This document shows positions 32,441 to 43,235 of a stretch of 64,000 nt of DNA, piece after piece. Both the position numbers and the translations under genes were made by a program. The DNA comes from Bifidobacteriaceae bacterium UBA2724 (lineage in GTDB: Bacteria; Actinomycetota; Actinomycetes; Actinomycetales; Bifidobacteriaceae): positions 62,001-126,000 of the forward strand of contig DEKK01000005.1 in NCBI GenBank assembly GCA_002353815.1, read 5' to 3'. Within the stretch, counting starts at the first letter, position 1; every line of letters begins with the position of its first letter. The notes beneath the pieces were generated by a model. It was given only the letters and a program-made list of their open reading frames with translations, did no database searches and had not been told where the DNA came from.

Positions 32441-33640
32441 ATGAAGGATTGCGGAAAAGACCCCGGCGCTCCGCGCAACGCAAGGGACGATTCAGGAAAC
32501 GACGCGATCGACACCCGCCGCCACACAGCCATGACGCTCCGCGGAGTGATGGACGAAGCATGGCGCAACATCACCACTGGTACTACACATATGGCGCTGT
32601 TCACCATCATCCTCGCCGTGCTCATCATCGCGGGGATAGCGGTCGAAGGCTCGTCGCTCGCACGCATCGAAACACAACGCCGTCAATTCGTCGCCGCCGG
32701 CGGCAGCACGTATGCCATCGAATACGACGGGCACGTGAGCGGCGCGGCGTGCGACGGACTGAACGGCGCCGACGGGATTCTCGCAGCTGGCGCTGTGCGT
32801 CGCAGCGCCAGCAACATCACGATGGCGAAACTTCCCTCCACCTACGTGCCCACATGGGACGCGACGCCTGGCGCAATACGGCTTCTCGCATCCTCCGGAT
32901 CCGACACCGCCGCACAGCTCGACGCCGACGCATACCAAGGCGTGTGGATGTCGGATCAGGCGGCCAAGGCCACGGGCTCCGCGACGGGAGCAGACGAGCC
33001 GGTGCGCGACGGCGGCTCAGCACACGTGTCAGGCATCTATGCGTTCCCCGACGACGGACGCGACACGTCGATGTTCGGATATGCGGCATTGCAAGCGGTC
33101 TCGACAGACTCTGACACGTTCGACATGTGCCTTGTCAAGACATGGCCGGTGCCGGATGATATTCGCAGCCTGCTTCTCTACACGGCCACCGGCGCGACGA
33201 ATGATTCGGACGAAAGCCCCAGGATAACGCAGCTCAACTCCACGCTTGGCGAGCAATACGATGCGACAGGCGCATTCGAGCAACGTTCCTCGGCACCCGC
33301 ACCATACGCCATCGCCATCGCAGCAGCAATCGCGGGCTTCGTCTCGGTCACACGACGGCGCCTTGAGCTCGCCTCGGCGCTGCACTGCGGCGTTCCCAAG
33401 CTCGCAATGCTTGTGCAGATGCTTGCCGAGGCCGCGTCGTGGATCCTGTGCGCGGTGGCCATCTCCCTGCCGGTTTGCGCTTGGGAGCGGCTTGCGTGGA
33501 ACGACCTCGACCTGCCTGCCGTCGACGACGCGCTGCTGCGCATGCCCGTCGCCGGAGCTGTCGGAGCGCTCGCGGGCGTGTTGCTCGGCGCCCTGCTGGT
33601 GCGCGAAAAGCTCATGTTCAAGTACTTCAAGGAACGCTGA
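32441..33640 (+). CDS. FtsX/MacB-like permease of the bacteriocin locus
   Basis: The start at 32441 has GAGGATCG upstream. An alternative ATG at 32423 overlaps the ATPase stop. The roughly 399-residue protein has one helix (about 45-68), an extracytoplasmic domain of about 210 residues, then three C-terminal helices, the four-helix layout of MacB/FtsX permeases. It is the last gene of the locus. Confidence 0.87.
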   Translation: MKDCGKDPGAPRNARDDSGNDAIDTRRHTAMTLRGVMDEAWRNITTGTTHMALFTIILAVLIIAGIAVEGSSLARIETQRRQFVAAGGSTYAIEYDGHVSGAACDGLNGADGILAAGAVRRSASNITMAKLPSTYVPTWDATPGAIRLLASSGSDTAAQLDADAYQGVWMSDQAAKATGSATGADEPVRDGGSAHVSGIYAFPDDGRDTSMFGYAALQAVSTDSDTFDMCLVKTWPVPDDIRSLLLYTATGATNDSDESPRITQLNSTLGEQYDATGAFEQRSSAPAPYAIAIAAAIAGFVSVTRRRLELASALHCGVPKLAMLVQMLAEAASWILCAVAISLPVCAWERLAWNDLDLPAVDDALLRMPVAGAVGALAGVLLGALLVREKLMFKYFKER

Positions 33641-33709
33641 CCGCCGCGTGACATCCGGCATCGCCGCATCCGCCATCGCCGCATATCGAAATCGCCGCAT
33701 AATGAAGTC

Positions 33710-34270
33710 ATGGCTTCATCTCGCATCACTACCTCGCGCCGCGCCACACGCACCATGCAGCATGTGACGCATGACGCTTTCGGCCCTTTGTGGGCCGCGG
33801 ATTCGCGCGTGCTCATCCTGGGATCGATTCCCAGCCCCCAGTCGCGCAAATACGGTTTCTATTACATGCATCCGCAAAACAGGTTCTGGCGCGTCATGGC
33901 GGCGCTGTTCGGCGAACCCGTGCCGGAAGGCGTGGCCAACCGCAGGGACTTCGCAATCCGCCATCACATCGCGCTCTATGACGCCCTTGTCGAATGCGAC
34001 ATCGCGGGCGCCTCAGACGCCTCGATACGCAACCCCGTGGCGGCCGATCTGCGCCCCATCCTGCACGAAGCCTGCATCCAGGCGATTTTCTGCACGGGAG
34101 CCGCATCGGCGACATACTTCACGAAGTATTGCAAGCCCGCGTTGGACGCCGATGGGCTGTCGATCCCCATGACGCGCCTGCCCAGTACGAGTCCCGCGAA
34201 CGCATCATGGAGCCTCGACCGCCTCGTTAAGGCATACCGCCCCGTGCTCGACGCAGCGCTTGACATCTAG
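33710..34270 (+). CDS. DNA-deoxyinosine glycosylase (uracil-DNA glycosylase superfamily)
   Basis: The 186-residue frame contains V-L-I-L-G-S-I-P-S-P-Q-S near the N-terminus, Y-Y-M-H-P-Q-N-R-F-W-R-V-M-A, and a late L-P-S-T-S-P-A-N-A motif. These match the hypoxanthine-DNA glycosylase branch of the uracil glycosylase superfamily. It removes deaminated adenine (hypoxanthine) from DNA. Starts at 33710 and 33755 (M-Q-H-V-T-H) are both possible. It stands alone after the bacteriocin locus. Confidence 0.87.
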   Translation: MASSRITTSRRATRTMQHVTHDAFGPLWAADSRVLILGSIPSPQSRKYGFYYMHPQNRFWRVMAALFGEPVPEGVANRRDFAIRHHIALYDALVECDIAGASDASIRNPVAADLRPILHEACIQAIFCTGAASATYFTKYCKPALDADGLSIPMTRLPSTSPANASWSLDRLVKAYRPVLDAALDI

Positions 34271-34336
34271 CCGCCGCCACGCGGAAACGCCGCCACGCAG
34301 ACCCCGTCCGGCGGCACGACGGCCGTCCGCGCCGGA

Positions 34337-34855
34337 CTACCGGCGCCCGAACAGCCCGCCGAAAAATCCCCGCCTGGCCTTCTGCGGACGTCCCTCCTCC
34401 GTGCGCTCGCCCTCGGGCGTGGGAATCAGCGCTCGGCGTTCCCAGATGGCGTCATCGACGAACTCCGAGTCGGCGAGCAGCCCCTTCTTTTGCAAAAACT
34501 CCTTGCACGCCGCGCCGTCCGCCACGTCGCCATCGAAGCCCGAAAGCCGCGCCGCATGGGAATACAGGTCATCCACCTCGGCCGCGTCGGCATGGTCCAC
34601 GTCGACAAGCGCCGTGAGCATCGGCGAATCAAGCCTCTCGACATGGAGCACGGGCCTGGCCGAGTCGTCCGCCGAATCGCGCAGACGCCAGCATTCCAGT
34701 GTGTACCGCTGCTCCAACGCCGCCTCTTCGCCCTCGGCGTCGAGATCGATCCAAATCGACGCCGTGCCTTCGACGTAATCATTCCGGGGATTCCCCACAT
34801 TGGCATAGGAATCCTTGTGTCCGTTTCGCATGGGGGTCTCTTCGCCGTATCGCAT
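34337..34855 (-). CDS. Conserved-looking hypothetical protein
   Basis: The ATG at 34855 has GGAAGGCG upstream. The 172-residue acidic protein has alternating strand-like segments (T-A-S-I-W-I-D-L-D and A-R-P-V-L-H-V-E-R-L) and a C-terminal basic tail with R-R-G-F-F-G-G-L-F-G-R-R. No signal peptide or membrane segment is seen. No family was recognised. Confidence 0.65.
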   Translation of the reverse strand: MRYGEETPMRNGHKDSYANVGNPRNDYVEGTASIWIDLDAEGEEAALEQRYTLECWRLRDSADDSARPVLHVERLDSPMLTALVDVDHADAAEVDDLYSHAARLSGFDGDVADGAACKEFLQKKGLLADSEFVDDAIWERRALIPTPEGERTEEGRPQKARRGFFGGLFGRR

Positions 34856-35053
34856 ATGTCGCCTTCCCGACGCAGTGCCGTGCATGGCGCTTGTCCGTAT
34901 GACAGCCGCGTCCGCAGTTCACCATTATCTTGGCACATCCGCGCCATGGGATGCACCGGGCGCACCGTCACGCCGACGCGCTGTGGAATCCGGGGCGTGT
35001 AAATCCCGTCGGCGAAGTCGCCCGCACCGCAGGCAGGACGTCACAGCAAGGCG

Positions 35054-35905
35054 TCACAGATACGCCTTCACCGCAAGGTCGGCAGTCAGGATCAGACCGG
35101 CGACGACCGCGGCGATGCGCATGATCTTCGCGGGAATCCTGCGCGTGATGGGCGGCGCGATGTAGCTGCCGAGGAAGCATCCCACGCACATGGCGATGGC
35201 GGCGGGCCACACCACCACGCCGCGGCAGATGAAGATGACGGAGGCCGAGATATTCGCGCCGAATCCCACAAGCGTCTTCAGGGCGTTGATCTGGTGGAAC
35301 GAGCCGATATGCCCCAGGTCGAGCATGGCGAGCACCAGCGTGCCGGCGCCCGCGCCGAAATAGCCGCTGTACATACCGCAGAACGAGACGGCGATCCACA
35401 GCCACCACGGGTCCTTCGACATGGGCTGAATCTGCTTCTTCGCCTGCGTGCGGGAGGTGCCGGAGGATACCGCATGCCCGGACGCCGTGCGCTCGAGAAC
35501 GTCGCGCGCCGCCTGCCGCGCCTCCATACGCCCGCGCGGATTGACAGCGATGAGCAATGTGCTCATAAGGATCAGCGGCGGCACGGCGTGCTCGAAAATC
35601 GTGGGGTCGAAGCCGAGCAGCAGCAAGGCGCCCAGGACTCCGCCGACCACGCCGATTGCGATGTAGGCGATGACGCGGGGACGCTGTCCCTTGAGCTCGA
35701 CGCGTGCGCCCAGGGCACCGCCGAAACCGGTGCCGACGACGCCCACGGTGTTCGTGGCGTTGGCAAGCACGGGCGGGATGCCGAACGCAAGCAACGCGGG
35801 ATACGACACGAGCGACGAGGCTCCGACCGCATATCCCACGAATCCGGCGCCGACACCGGCGAGGAAGACGAGGAGCAGCGACACCATGGAAAATCCACCG
35901 ATCAT
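35054..35905 (-). CDS. TSUP (TauE/SafE) family membrane permease
   Basis: The start M-I-G-G-F-S at 35905 is chosen because AGGAGG lies seven bases upstream. The 283-residue protein has about eight membrane helices in two repeated halves. Each half has a G-F-V-G-Y-A-V-G-A-type or Y-S-G-Y-F-G-A-G-A-G-type loop, the TSUP signature. Family members move sulfite, sulfoacetate or other organosulfur anions. The substrate here cannot be inferred from neighbours. Confidence 0.9.
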   Translation of the reverse strand: MIGGFSMVSLLLVFLAGVGAGFVGYAVGASSLVSYPALLAFGIPPVLANATNTVGVVGTGFGGALGARVELKGQRPRVIAYIAIGVVGGVLGALLLLGFDPTIFEHAVPPLILMSTLLIAVNPRGRMEARQAARDVLERTASGHAVSSGTSRTQAKKQIQPMSKDPWWLWIAVSFCGMYSGYFGAGAGTLVLAMLDLGHIGSFHQINALKTLVGFGANISASVIFICRGVVVWPAAIAMCVGCFLGSYIAPPITRRIPAKIMRIAAVVAGLILTADLAVKAYL

Positions 35906-36142
35906 GGGCTTCCTCCTCATCCTGTTTGCCGATGCCACCTTGCGGCATGTGTCATATTAGGGACGCCCTCATGCCGCAAGGTCCAATGTCCCACATTCTG
36001 ATAGTGCGTCCGGCATGCGGCATCTGCCCGCACCGCGCCTCCCCACACCCCGCGCCGCGCATCATGTAGACGTCATAAGGAATAATGTCAGATGAACTAT
36101 GTCAGTTCTAATTCCAGAACTTCATAAGAGAACGGAACGATA

Positions 36143-37822
<1,680 letters not shown>

Positions 37823-37869
37823 CGGATTCCGCCACGCGCGGCACCGTCCATGGCGCTGTCCATGGCAAA

Positions 37870-37915
37870 GGGGCGGGCATCGGAGTCTCGAAGGATTCCG
37901 GCGCCCGCCCCCTTT
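37870..37915 (+). terminator. Intrinsic terminator after ettA
   Basis: GGGGCGGGC (37870-37878) pairs with GCCCGCCCC (37903-37911), with an inner stem, and is followed by a short T-run. Confidence 0.75.
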
Positions 37916-37969
37916 CGTTACGTCCATGACGCCGTTATGCGATGGCGCGCAGCGTGCGGTTCATTGCAC

Positions 37970-38053
37970 GGTTCAACCAGGGTGGTTCAATCCAGGCGGT
38001 TCAACCAGGGTGGTTCAATCTGCTGCGGTTCAATCAAGGCGGTTCAATCCGCC
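37970..38053. repeat. Six tandem copies of a 14-15 bp GGTTCAA unit
   Basis: The unit GGTTCAANCAGGGT repeats head to tail with small variations, beginning with GGTTCAA each time, between convergent ettA and the nitroreductase gene. A weaker copy precedes the array. The units have no spacers, so this is a minisatellite and not a CRISPR. Confidence 0.85.
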
Positions 38054-38109
38054 GCTCCGAGCCCGCATCCGCCGCATTCGTTCCGCACGGCGGATGCCCA
38101 ACGACGGCG

Positions 38110-38685
38110 TCAGCGCGCGATAGTGACGCGCCTGTCCACGTCCTCGGCGGGCTTGGGGTCGGGCAGGGCCTTGATGGAGCCGAACGGCATCTGTGCCAGC
38201 AGCACGTAGGTGTCAGGCAGACCGAACATCTTTTTCACGGCGTCGTCGATGACCGGGTTGTAATGCTGCAGGTTCGCCCCGATGCCCATCGCCCTCAGGC
38301 CGGTCCACACCGAGAACTGGAGCATGCCGTTGGATTGTAGCGCCCAGATCGGGAAGTTCTGCGCATACGCCGGGACCTTCTCTTGCATCGCGTTGATGAC
38401 GGCGTCGTCGTAGAAATACAGCACGGTGCCGTGCGCAGCCTTGAAGCCGTCGATTTTCTCACGCGCCACCTTGCCGCCGAAGACGTCATACACGGTGTCC
38501 CACAGCGCGTCCTGCTTCTCGCCGAGGGCGACGACCACGCGCTGGCTTTTCATATTGAAGGCGTCCGGCACGAGCTCGGTCGTGCGGCGGATGAAATCGA
38601 TGACCTCGTCGTCACTCGCGGGAATGTCTTTGCCGAGGGCGTAAATCGATCGCCTGTCTGCAAGTCCGGAATAGATGGCGTCCAT
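38110..38685 (-). CDS. Nitroreductase family protein
   Basis: The 191-residue FMN-dependent oxidoreductase starts at 38685 behind AAGGAGG. R-R-S-I-Y near the N-terminus is the flavin-binding Arg-Arg-Ser motif. The middle segment F-N-M-K-S-Q-R-V-V-V matches the short HBN/YdgI-like branch, and G-A-N-L-Q-H-Y-N-P is the C-terminal flavin site. Substrates are typically quinones, nitro compounds or flavins. Confidence 0.9.
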   Translation of the reverse strand: MDAIYSGLADRRSIYALGKDIPASDDEVIDFIRRTTELVPDAFNMKSQRVVVALGEKQDALWDTVYDVFGGKVAREKIDGFKAAHGTVLYFYDDAVINAMQEKVPAYAQNFPIWALQSNGMLQFSVWTGLRAMGIGANLQHYNPVIDDAVKKMFGLPDTYVLLAQMPFGSIKALPDPKPAEDVDRRVTIAR

Positions 38686-39127
38686 GGTGCCTCCTTGATG
38701 TTCTGTGATCCGCGGCCGGTACGGCCGACGCGACGTCGCGCCGCTGTGGCGTCTTCCTTGGCTGTGGCGTCTTACCTGCAAGATACACGACGATGCCCGC
38801 GCGACTCGAAGAATTCGCCGAGGGAACACTGTGACCTTCGCTACATCTTCCCGACACCCTCCCACGGTGCAACGGCACTCCCCCTCCGCAACAGACCCCG
38901 TCGCGCCGCGGCACCTTATCAACATGAACGCCCCATGGACTGCGAGACCGCGAGACCGCGAGGCCACGACCCCGCATAGGACTCGCAAGAGCACATCACA
39001 GGCCTTGCGGGGCCACTTTTTTCTCAGGGTGAACAAATCCGTTTTTTTATACGTCGGAACGCGCATCCGCGTTACCATGGAGCCAACGACGCGGAATCTC
39101 CCGCGCCGGAAGGGAGCAGCATTTCTT
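38686..39127. other. Gene-free region upstream of bsh
   Basis: These 442 bases between divergent nitroreductase and bile salt hydrolase genes must hold both promoters. A T-run at about 39042-39049 and an inverted element GAACGCGCATCCGCGTTACC at 39058-39077 lie before bsh. No RNA gene was recognised. Confidence 0.5.
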
Positions 39128-40102
39128 ATGTGCACAGCGCTGGAACTGACAACGAAAGACCATTACTTCGGACGTAACCTCGACCTCGAGCTTTCGTATG
39201 GCGAGCGCGTCGTCGTGACGCCCCGCAACTTCCCCCTGCCCTACCGCGAGATGCCCACGCAGGCCTCGCACTACGCGTTCATCGGCATGGCGACGGTCGC
39301 GGACGGATATCCGCTGTATTACGACGCCACGAACGAGAAAGGTCTGAGCATGGCCGGGCTCAACTTCCCCGGCAACGCCACGTACTTCCCCCACGCCGAC
39401 TGCAAAGACAACGTCACGCCTTTCGAATTCATCCCGTGGATCCTGGGATCCTGCGCGACGGTTGCCGAGGCCCGCACCTTGCTCGACCGCATCAACCTCG
39501 TGTCGATCAACTTCTCCGAGAAGCTTCCGCTGTCTCCGCTGCACTGGATGATCTCCGACGCCACCGAGACCATCGTCGTGGAGAGCATGGCCGACGGCCT
39601 GCACGTGCACGACAACCCGGTGGGCGTCATGACCAACAACCCTCCGTTCGACTACCAGCTGTGGAACCTCAACAACTACATGAGCCTGACCAAGGAACAG
39701 CCCCAGACCCGTTTCGCCGATGGCTTCGAAGCCGACCGCTACTCGCGCGGCATGGGCAGCATCGGTCTGCCCGGCGGTCTTGATTCGGCCAGCCGCTTCG
39801 TCAAAGTCGCGTTCACGCGCATGAACTCTGTGTGCGCCGACGACGAGATGAGCTCCGTGGCGCAGTTCTTCCACATCCTGGGCTCCGTGTACCAGCAGAC
39901 GGGCCTGTGCAAGCTCGGCGAGAACAGCTACGAATACACGATCTACACGTCGTGCGTCAACACGACGAAGGGCATCTATTACTACCGCACCTACGGCAAC
40001 AGCCAGATCAACGCCATCGACATGCACCACGAGGACCTCGACGGCACCGCGATCAGCGAATTCCCGCTTGCCACGGACCAGAGCATCAACTGGCAGAACT
40101 AA
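39128..40102 (+). CDS. bsh: Bile salt hydrolase (choloylglycine hydrolase)
   Basis: BSH cleaves glycine or taurine from conjugated bile salts. The 324-residue protein begins M-C-T-A-L. Loss of Met exposes the nucleophilic Cys2 of this Ntn-hydrolase. Other active-site residues are Arg16, Asp19, Asn79 (within G-L-N-F) and the Asn170-Asn171 pair. The ATG at 39128 is fixed by Cys2. It has no signal peptide, as expected for an intracellular enzyme. It stands alone, followed by two hairpins. Confidence 0.96.
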   Translation: MCTALELTTKDHYFGRNLDLELSYGERVVVTPRNFPLPYREMPTQASHYAFIGMATVADGYPLYYDATNEKGLSMAGLNFPGNATYFPHADCKDNVTPFEFIPWILGSCATVAEARTLLDRINLVSINFSEKLPLSPLHWMISDATETIVVESMADGLHVHDNPVGVMTNNPPFDYQLWNLNNYMSLTKEQPQTRFADGFEADRYSRGMGSIGLPGGLDSASRFVKVAFTRMNSVCADDEMSSVAQFFHILGSVYQQTGLCKLGENSYEYTIYTSCVNTTKGIYYYRTYGNSQINAIDMHHEDLDGTAISEFPLATDQSINWQN

Positions 40103-40140
40103 TCCTGTCGGACGTCGTGCGAGCCGCCGGCCGACAGGAT
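40102..40140 (+). terminator. 10-bp hairpin directly after bsh
   Basis: ATCCTGTCGG (40102-40111) pairs with CCGACAGGAT (40131-40140), starting at the stop codon. There is no T-run. A second stronger hairpin follows. Confidence 0.5.
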
Positions 40141-40224
40141 GCCGCAGGAACCAACGGCCAGCGGAGCCACTTCGCGCCGTCACATTCCGCCTCATCCACC
40201 CCGCCCCGTCTCATTCCACAATCG

Positions 40225-40260
40225 CAATGCCCATCCGGCGCCCCCGCCGAATGGGCATTG
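40225..40260 (+). terminator. Long hairpin downstream of bsh
   Basis: CAATGCCCAT (40225-40234) pairs with ATGGGCATTG (40251-40260), and an inner CGGCG-CGCCG stem extends it. It lies between bsh and tesB and is likely to end the bsh transcript. Confidence 0.6.
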
Positions 40261-40354
40261 TCGTCCCACCCGACCGTGGCAAGAACCGGGGAACCTAGGC
40301 CGCATGCCGCGCAACGGCTACAATTCATCGTGTATCCCAGGAAGGAGAGCCCCA

Positions 40355-41305
40355 TTGAACGACACCTCCGCATCCCCCGTCGTCCTCGGCGAAGCCGACG
40401 GCGAATCGCCGGTCGACAGCATCCTCAAGGTGCTTCGTCTTGACACGCCCGTGACGTCACGCGACCACACCTACATCACCGGCCGCAGCATCTCGTTCCC
40501 CACGCGCCGCGTGTACGGCGGCCAGATTATCGCGCAATCCGTGATGGCCGCATCGAAAACCGTCGAACCCGACCGCCTCCCCAACTCCGTGCACGGCTAT
40601 TTCATCACGGCGGGCGACATCAACCAGGATGTGCTTTTCGATGTGGAGAACCTGCGCGACGGCCGTTCGTTCTCATCGCGCCGCGTGAACGTGACGCAGC
40701 GCGACGGCGCGATCCTCACCGCCATCGCAAGCTTCCAGAAACAAGGCCAGAGCGGCGTGGAGTTCCACGACCCCATGCCCGAAGATGTGCCAGCGCCCGA
40801 GACGCTGGCAAGCGCCCGCGAGCTCATGGCGCCGTACACCAGCCAGTCCGCCTTCGCCGACTATTACGTGAATCAGTCGCCGTTCGACATCCGCCACGTG
40901 ATGCCCACCGTGATGCTCGCCGCCGACAAGGATTCCGCGGCGCGGGACTCCGGCCGCCAGTACGTGTGGATGCGCGCCAGCGGACATGTGGACGCGCCTC
41001 AGGTGATGCACCGCGCGCTGCTCGCGCTGGGCTGCGACCAGATCATGATGGAGCCGGTGATCCGCCGCGCAGGGCTCAGCTTCATGACGCGCGGCTTGAG
41101 CTATGCGTCGATCGACCATTCGATGTGGTGGTACGAAGACATCGACATCAACGAATGGCACCTGTATGTGCAAGACACCCCTGTCGCCGCCCATGGCCGC
41201 GGCCTGGCGGACGCCAAGGTCTACGACGCCGACGGCACGCTGGTCGCCGTCATGGCGCAGGAAGCCATGGTCCGCGTGCCGCAGGACACGTCCGAGCACG
41301 CCTGA
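40355..41305 (+). CDS. tesB: Acyl-CoA thioesterase II
   Basis: TesB hydrolyses medium- and long-chain acyl-CoAs. The 316-residue protein has the double hot-dog layout: R-V-Y-G-G-Q-I-I-A-Q-S in the first half, and G-L-S-Y-A-S-I-D-H-S-M-W-W-Y-E-D in the second, with the Asp of S-I-D-H as the catalytic residue. The start is TTG at 40355, placed behind AAGGAGAG. A longer frame upstream lacks a ribosome site. Confidence 0.92.
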   Translation: MNDTSASPVVLGEADGESPVDSILKVLRLDTPVTSRDHTYITGRSISFPTRRVYGGQIIAQSVMAASKTVEPDRLPNSVHGYFITAGDINQDVLFDVENLRDGRSFSSRRVNVTQRDGAILTAIASFQKQGQSGVEFHDPMPEDVPAPETLASARELMAPYTSQSAFADYYVNQSPFDIRHVMPTVMLAADKDSAARDSGRQYVWMRASGHVDAPQVMHRALLALGCDQIMMEPVIRRAGLSFMTRGLSYASIDHSMWWYEDIDINEWHLYVQDTPVAAHGRGLADAKVYDADGTLVAVMAQEAMVRVPQDTSEHA

Positions 41306-41338
41306 CGCTCGCCGCAAAGGCGCGGTAACGCACCGGCG

Positions 41339-42229
41339 CTATTCGCGGGGCGCGAGCACGTTTGCGAGATGCGCCGCCGGCATCTGCGAGCGCGGGGCGA
41401 TGTATCCCGGATCGTCGGCATCGGCGGTGGGATCCGGCGCCACGCACACGTCGACAGGAGTGTCCGGCGTCATGAATTCCTGCGCCTTGCCTTGGTCACG
41501 CAGCCATTCGGCGAACGACCTGTCGTTGTGGAACACGAGCATGTTGGAATCCCCCACCAGCACGGCGATGTCGGCATAGGTCGGGTAATCCGCGTTCCCG
41601 TCGCGGGCGACGCGCAGTTTCTCGACCTCCTGCACGGTTTCGGCATCGGCATCGGCGGTCTCGGCGATGGCGGAGAACACCTGGTCGAGCCCGCGCCACG
41701 CATGGAACGCATCCTTGCGGACGTTGGACCGCGAATAATATCCGCTCACGAACCATGCCCCGGGGTCGGCGCCGTGATTGCGCAGCGGCTGGTTCTTCTT
41801 CCAGTTGTGGGTGCGGCGCACGTCCACGATCGGCTCGGCGTCGGGCTGCGAGACATTCGCCAGCGCATGCGACGTGATCTTGTTCCACAGGTCGCGTCCG
41901 TCTTTGAAACGGCGGGCGTTGCCCGAGCCGTCGGCGGCCGCGCGGGCGGCACGCTGGGCGAGGGACCTCAGCGACACGGAATTCCCCTCGTCGGCAAGCC
42001 CGGCGTCGGTGTCTTCGTCAGACGCGTTCGGCGCAGGGTCGTTGCCATCCATGATGTCCACGACGTCGAGGAAGACGTTGGGACGGTCGTTGATGTACCG
42101 GTCGTTGCCCAATGGGTATTGTTCAAGCGGCGGATAGACGTGGGCCACGCGCATCCCGGCATCGTCGCCAGGCGTCAGCAGCACGATGTCCCCGCCGTTG
42201 GGAATCATCTTCAATTCAAATCTAGGCAT
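41339..42229 (-). CDS. Hypothetical protein with acidic insertions
   Basis: The ATG at 42229 (M-P-R-F-E-L-K-M) is preferred over an ATG four codons earlier. The 296-residue soluble protein begins with a beta-strand-like segment, has an acidic low-complexity stretch (about 68-85) and a central W-K-K-N-Q-P-L-R-N-H-G-A-D-P-G-A-W-F region. Repeated Asp-Ala motifs follow, and the end is P-R-E. No domain, signal or membrane segment was recognised. Confidence 0.65.
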   Translation of the reverse strand: MPRFELKMIPNGGDIVLLTPGDDAGMRVAHVYPPLEQYPLGNDRYINDRPNVFLDVVDIMDGNDPAPNASDEDTDAGLADEGNSVSLRSLAQRAARAAADGSGNARRFKDGRDLWNKITSHALANVSQPDAEPIVDVRRTHNWKKNQPLRNHGADPGAWFVSGYYSRSNVRKDAFHAWRGLDQVFSAIAETADADAETVQEVEKLRVARDGNADYPTYADIAVLVGDSNMLVFHNDRSFAEWLRDQGKAQEFMTPDTPVDVCVAPDPTADADDPGYIAPRSQMPAAHLANVLAPRE

Positions 42230-42318
42230 ACACCCCATTGTGTCACATCATCGGGGCAATGGCATAGCGCGTGTGCGGCATCCTTCGCGAACCAATCCAC
42301 AGGCGGCGCCCCGTTCCC

Positions 42319-42612
42319 TCAGTGCAACCCATTCCTCTCGTAGAACGCCAACGTCTCCTGGGCCTCCTTCAAGAATGCGTCGACCTGGGCCATGTTGTAC
42401 GTCTCGCGGAAGCGCGCGGTCGGCAGCTGGGATATGGCGATCGCGGTGGAGCTCGTCTCCACGTCCTCGGGACGATGGCTCTCCCAGGCTTGCAGCGAAT
42501 CCGCGATGCCGTCAAGCAAGGAGTCCACGGCATCGATCTTGTACCCTTGTTTGAAAACGGTGAGTTTGAAAACCTGATTGCGGACATTCACGGACGTGAG
42601 CATGGCAGCCAT
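42319..42612 (-). CDS. Small protein with two DivIVA-like motifs
   Basis: The start M-A-A-M at 42612 has GAGAAAGG upstream. The roughly 97-residue product contains F-K-L-T-V-F-K-Q-G-Y-K-I-D-A-V-D-S-L-L-D and, later, F-R-E-T-Y-N-M-A-Q-V-D-A-F-L. Each matches the membrane-targeting DivIVA motif, F-x(5-7)-G-Y-x-x-x-x-V-D-x-F. The first keeps the Gly-Tyr, the second has Tyr-Asn instead. Full DivIVA proteins add a long coiled coil that is absent here. A cell-pole or septum role is possible. Confidence 0.75.
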   Translation of the reverse strand: MAAMLTSVNVRNQVFKLTVFKQGYKIDAVDSLLDGIADSLQAWESHRPEDVETSSTAIAISQLPTARFRETYNMAQVDAFLKEAQETLAFYERNGLH

Positions 42613-42773
42613 CGCCTTTCTCTGGATTCGCACTTCACATGCCTAGAATAATAGGCATCGCAGCAAGCGGCATGAGACGGCACCGTGGCCGCGGGCGGTG
42701 CGCCGCGCATCGCCCGCGGCCCGGCGCCACACGCCTCGTTCGCTGGACGCCGCACATCACCTTGGGAGGGGTC

Positions 42774-43127
42774 ATGAAGGGAAGAATCCTGGCATATCTC
42801 GCATATCTCGACTCGCTCGATCTGAGCACGCCCGATCCGGAGCTCGCCAAACGCATCCTCGCACAGATTCGGATAGCCCAGCACGAGCGTCTCATCCACC
42901 TCATGGTCACGCTGGCGTTCGGCATCTGCGACCTCATGGCCTACGCCGTGCTTTTCGCCACCGGGGCCATGGGCGCGTTCGTCATGGCGTTGGTGCTTCT
43001 GGTGCTTCTGGTGCCATACATCTTCTATTACTATTTCATGGAAAATTCCGTGCAGAAGATGTATGGATATTACGACAAGGCCGCCGGCGAGACGTTCATG
43101 GAGTTCGCAGGCGCGAAGAGGAAGTAA
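42774..43127 (+). CDS. Small two-helix membrane protein
   Basis: The ATG at 42774 has GGGAGGGG upstream. The 117-residue protein has an amphipathic start (I-L-A-Y-L-A-Y-L-D-S-L-D), two adjacent hydrophobic helices (about 42-87) and a polar tail ending in K-R-K. No family was recognised. It is divergent from the DivIVA-like gene. Confidence 0.65.
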   Translation: MKGRILAYLAYLDSLDLSTPDPELAKRILAQIRIAQHERLIHLMVTLAFGICDLMAYAVLFATGAMGAFVMALVLLVLLVPYIFYYYFMENSVQKMYGYYDKAAGETFMEFAGAKRK

Positions 43128-43181
43128 CGGACCGTGAGCGCGGCGCACGGCTCTCGGCGCGGCACTGCACGACAGCGCACC

Positions 43182-43223
43182 GGTAATCCCAGGCTCCCCT
43201 GCCTCCGACAGTCTGGGATTACC
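43182..43223. terminator. 11-bp perfect hairpin between convergent genes
   Basis: GGTAATCCCAG (43182-43192) and its exact complement (43213-43223) flank a 20-base loop between two genes that end toward each other. It is a likely bidirectional terminator. Confidence 0.55.
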
Positions 43224-43235
43224 GCTGCCGCGGGC

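Noticed and set aside
37970..38053. CRISPR array
   Set aside because: The 14-15 bp units are directly adjacent, with no spacers and no cas genes nearby.
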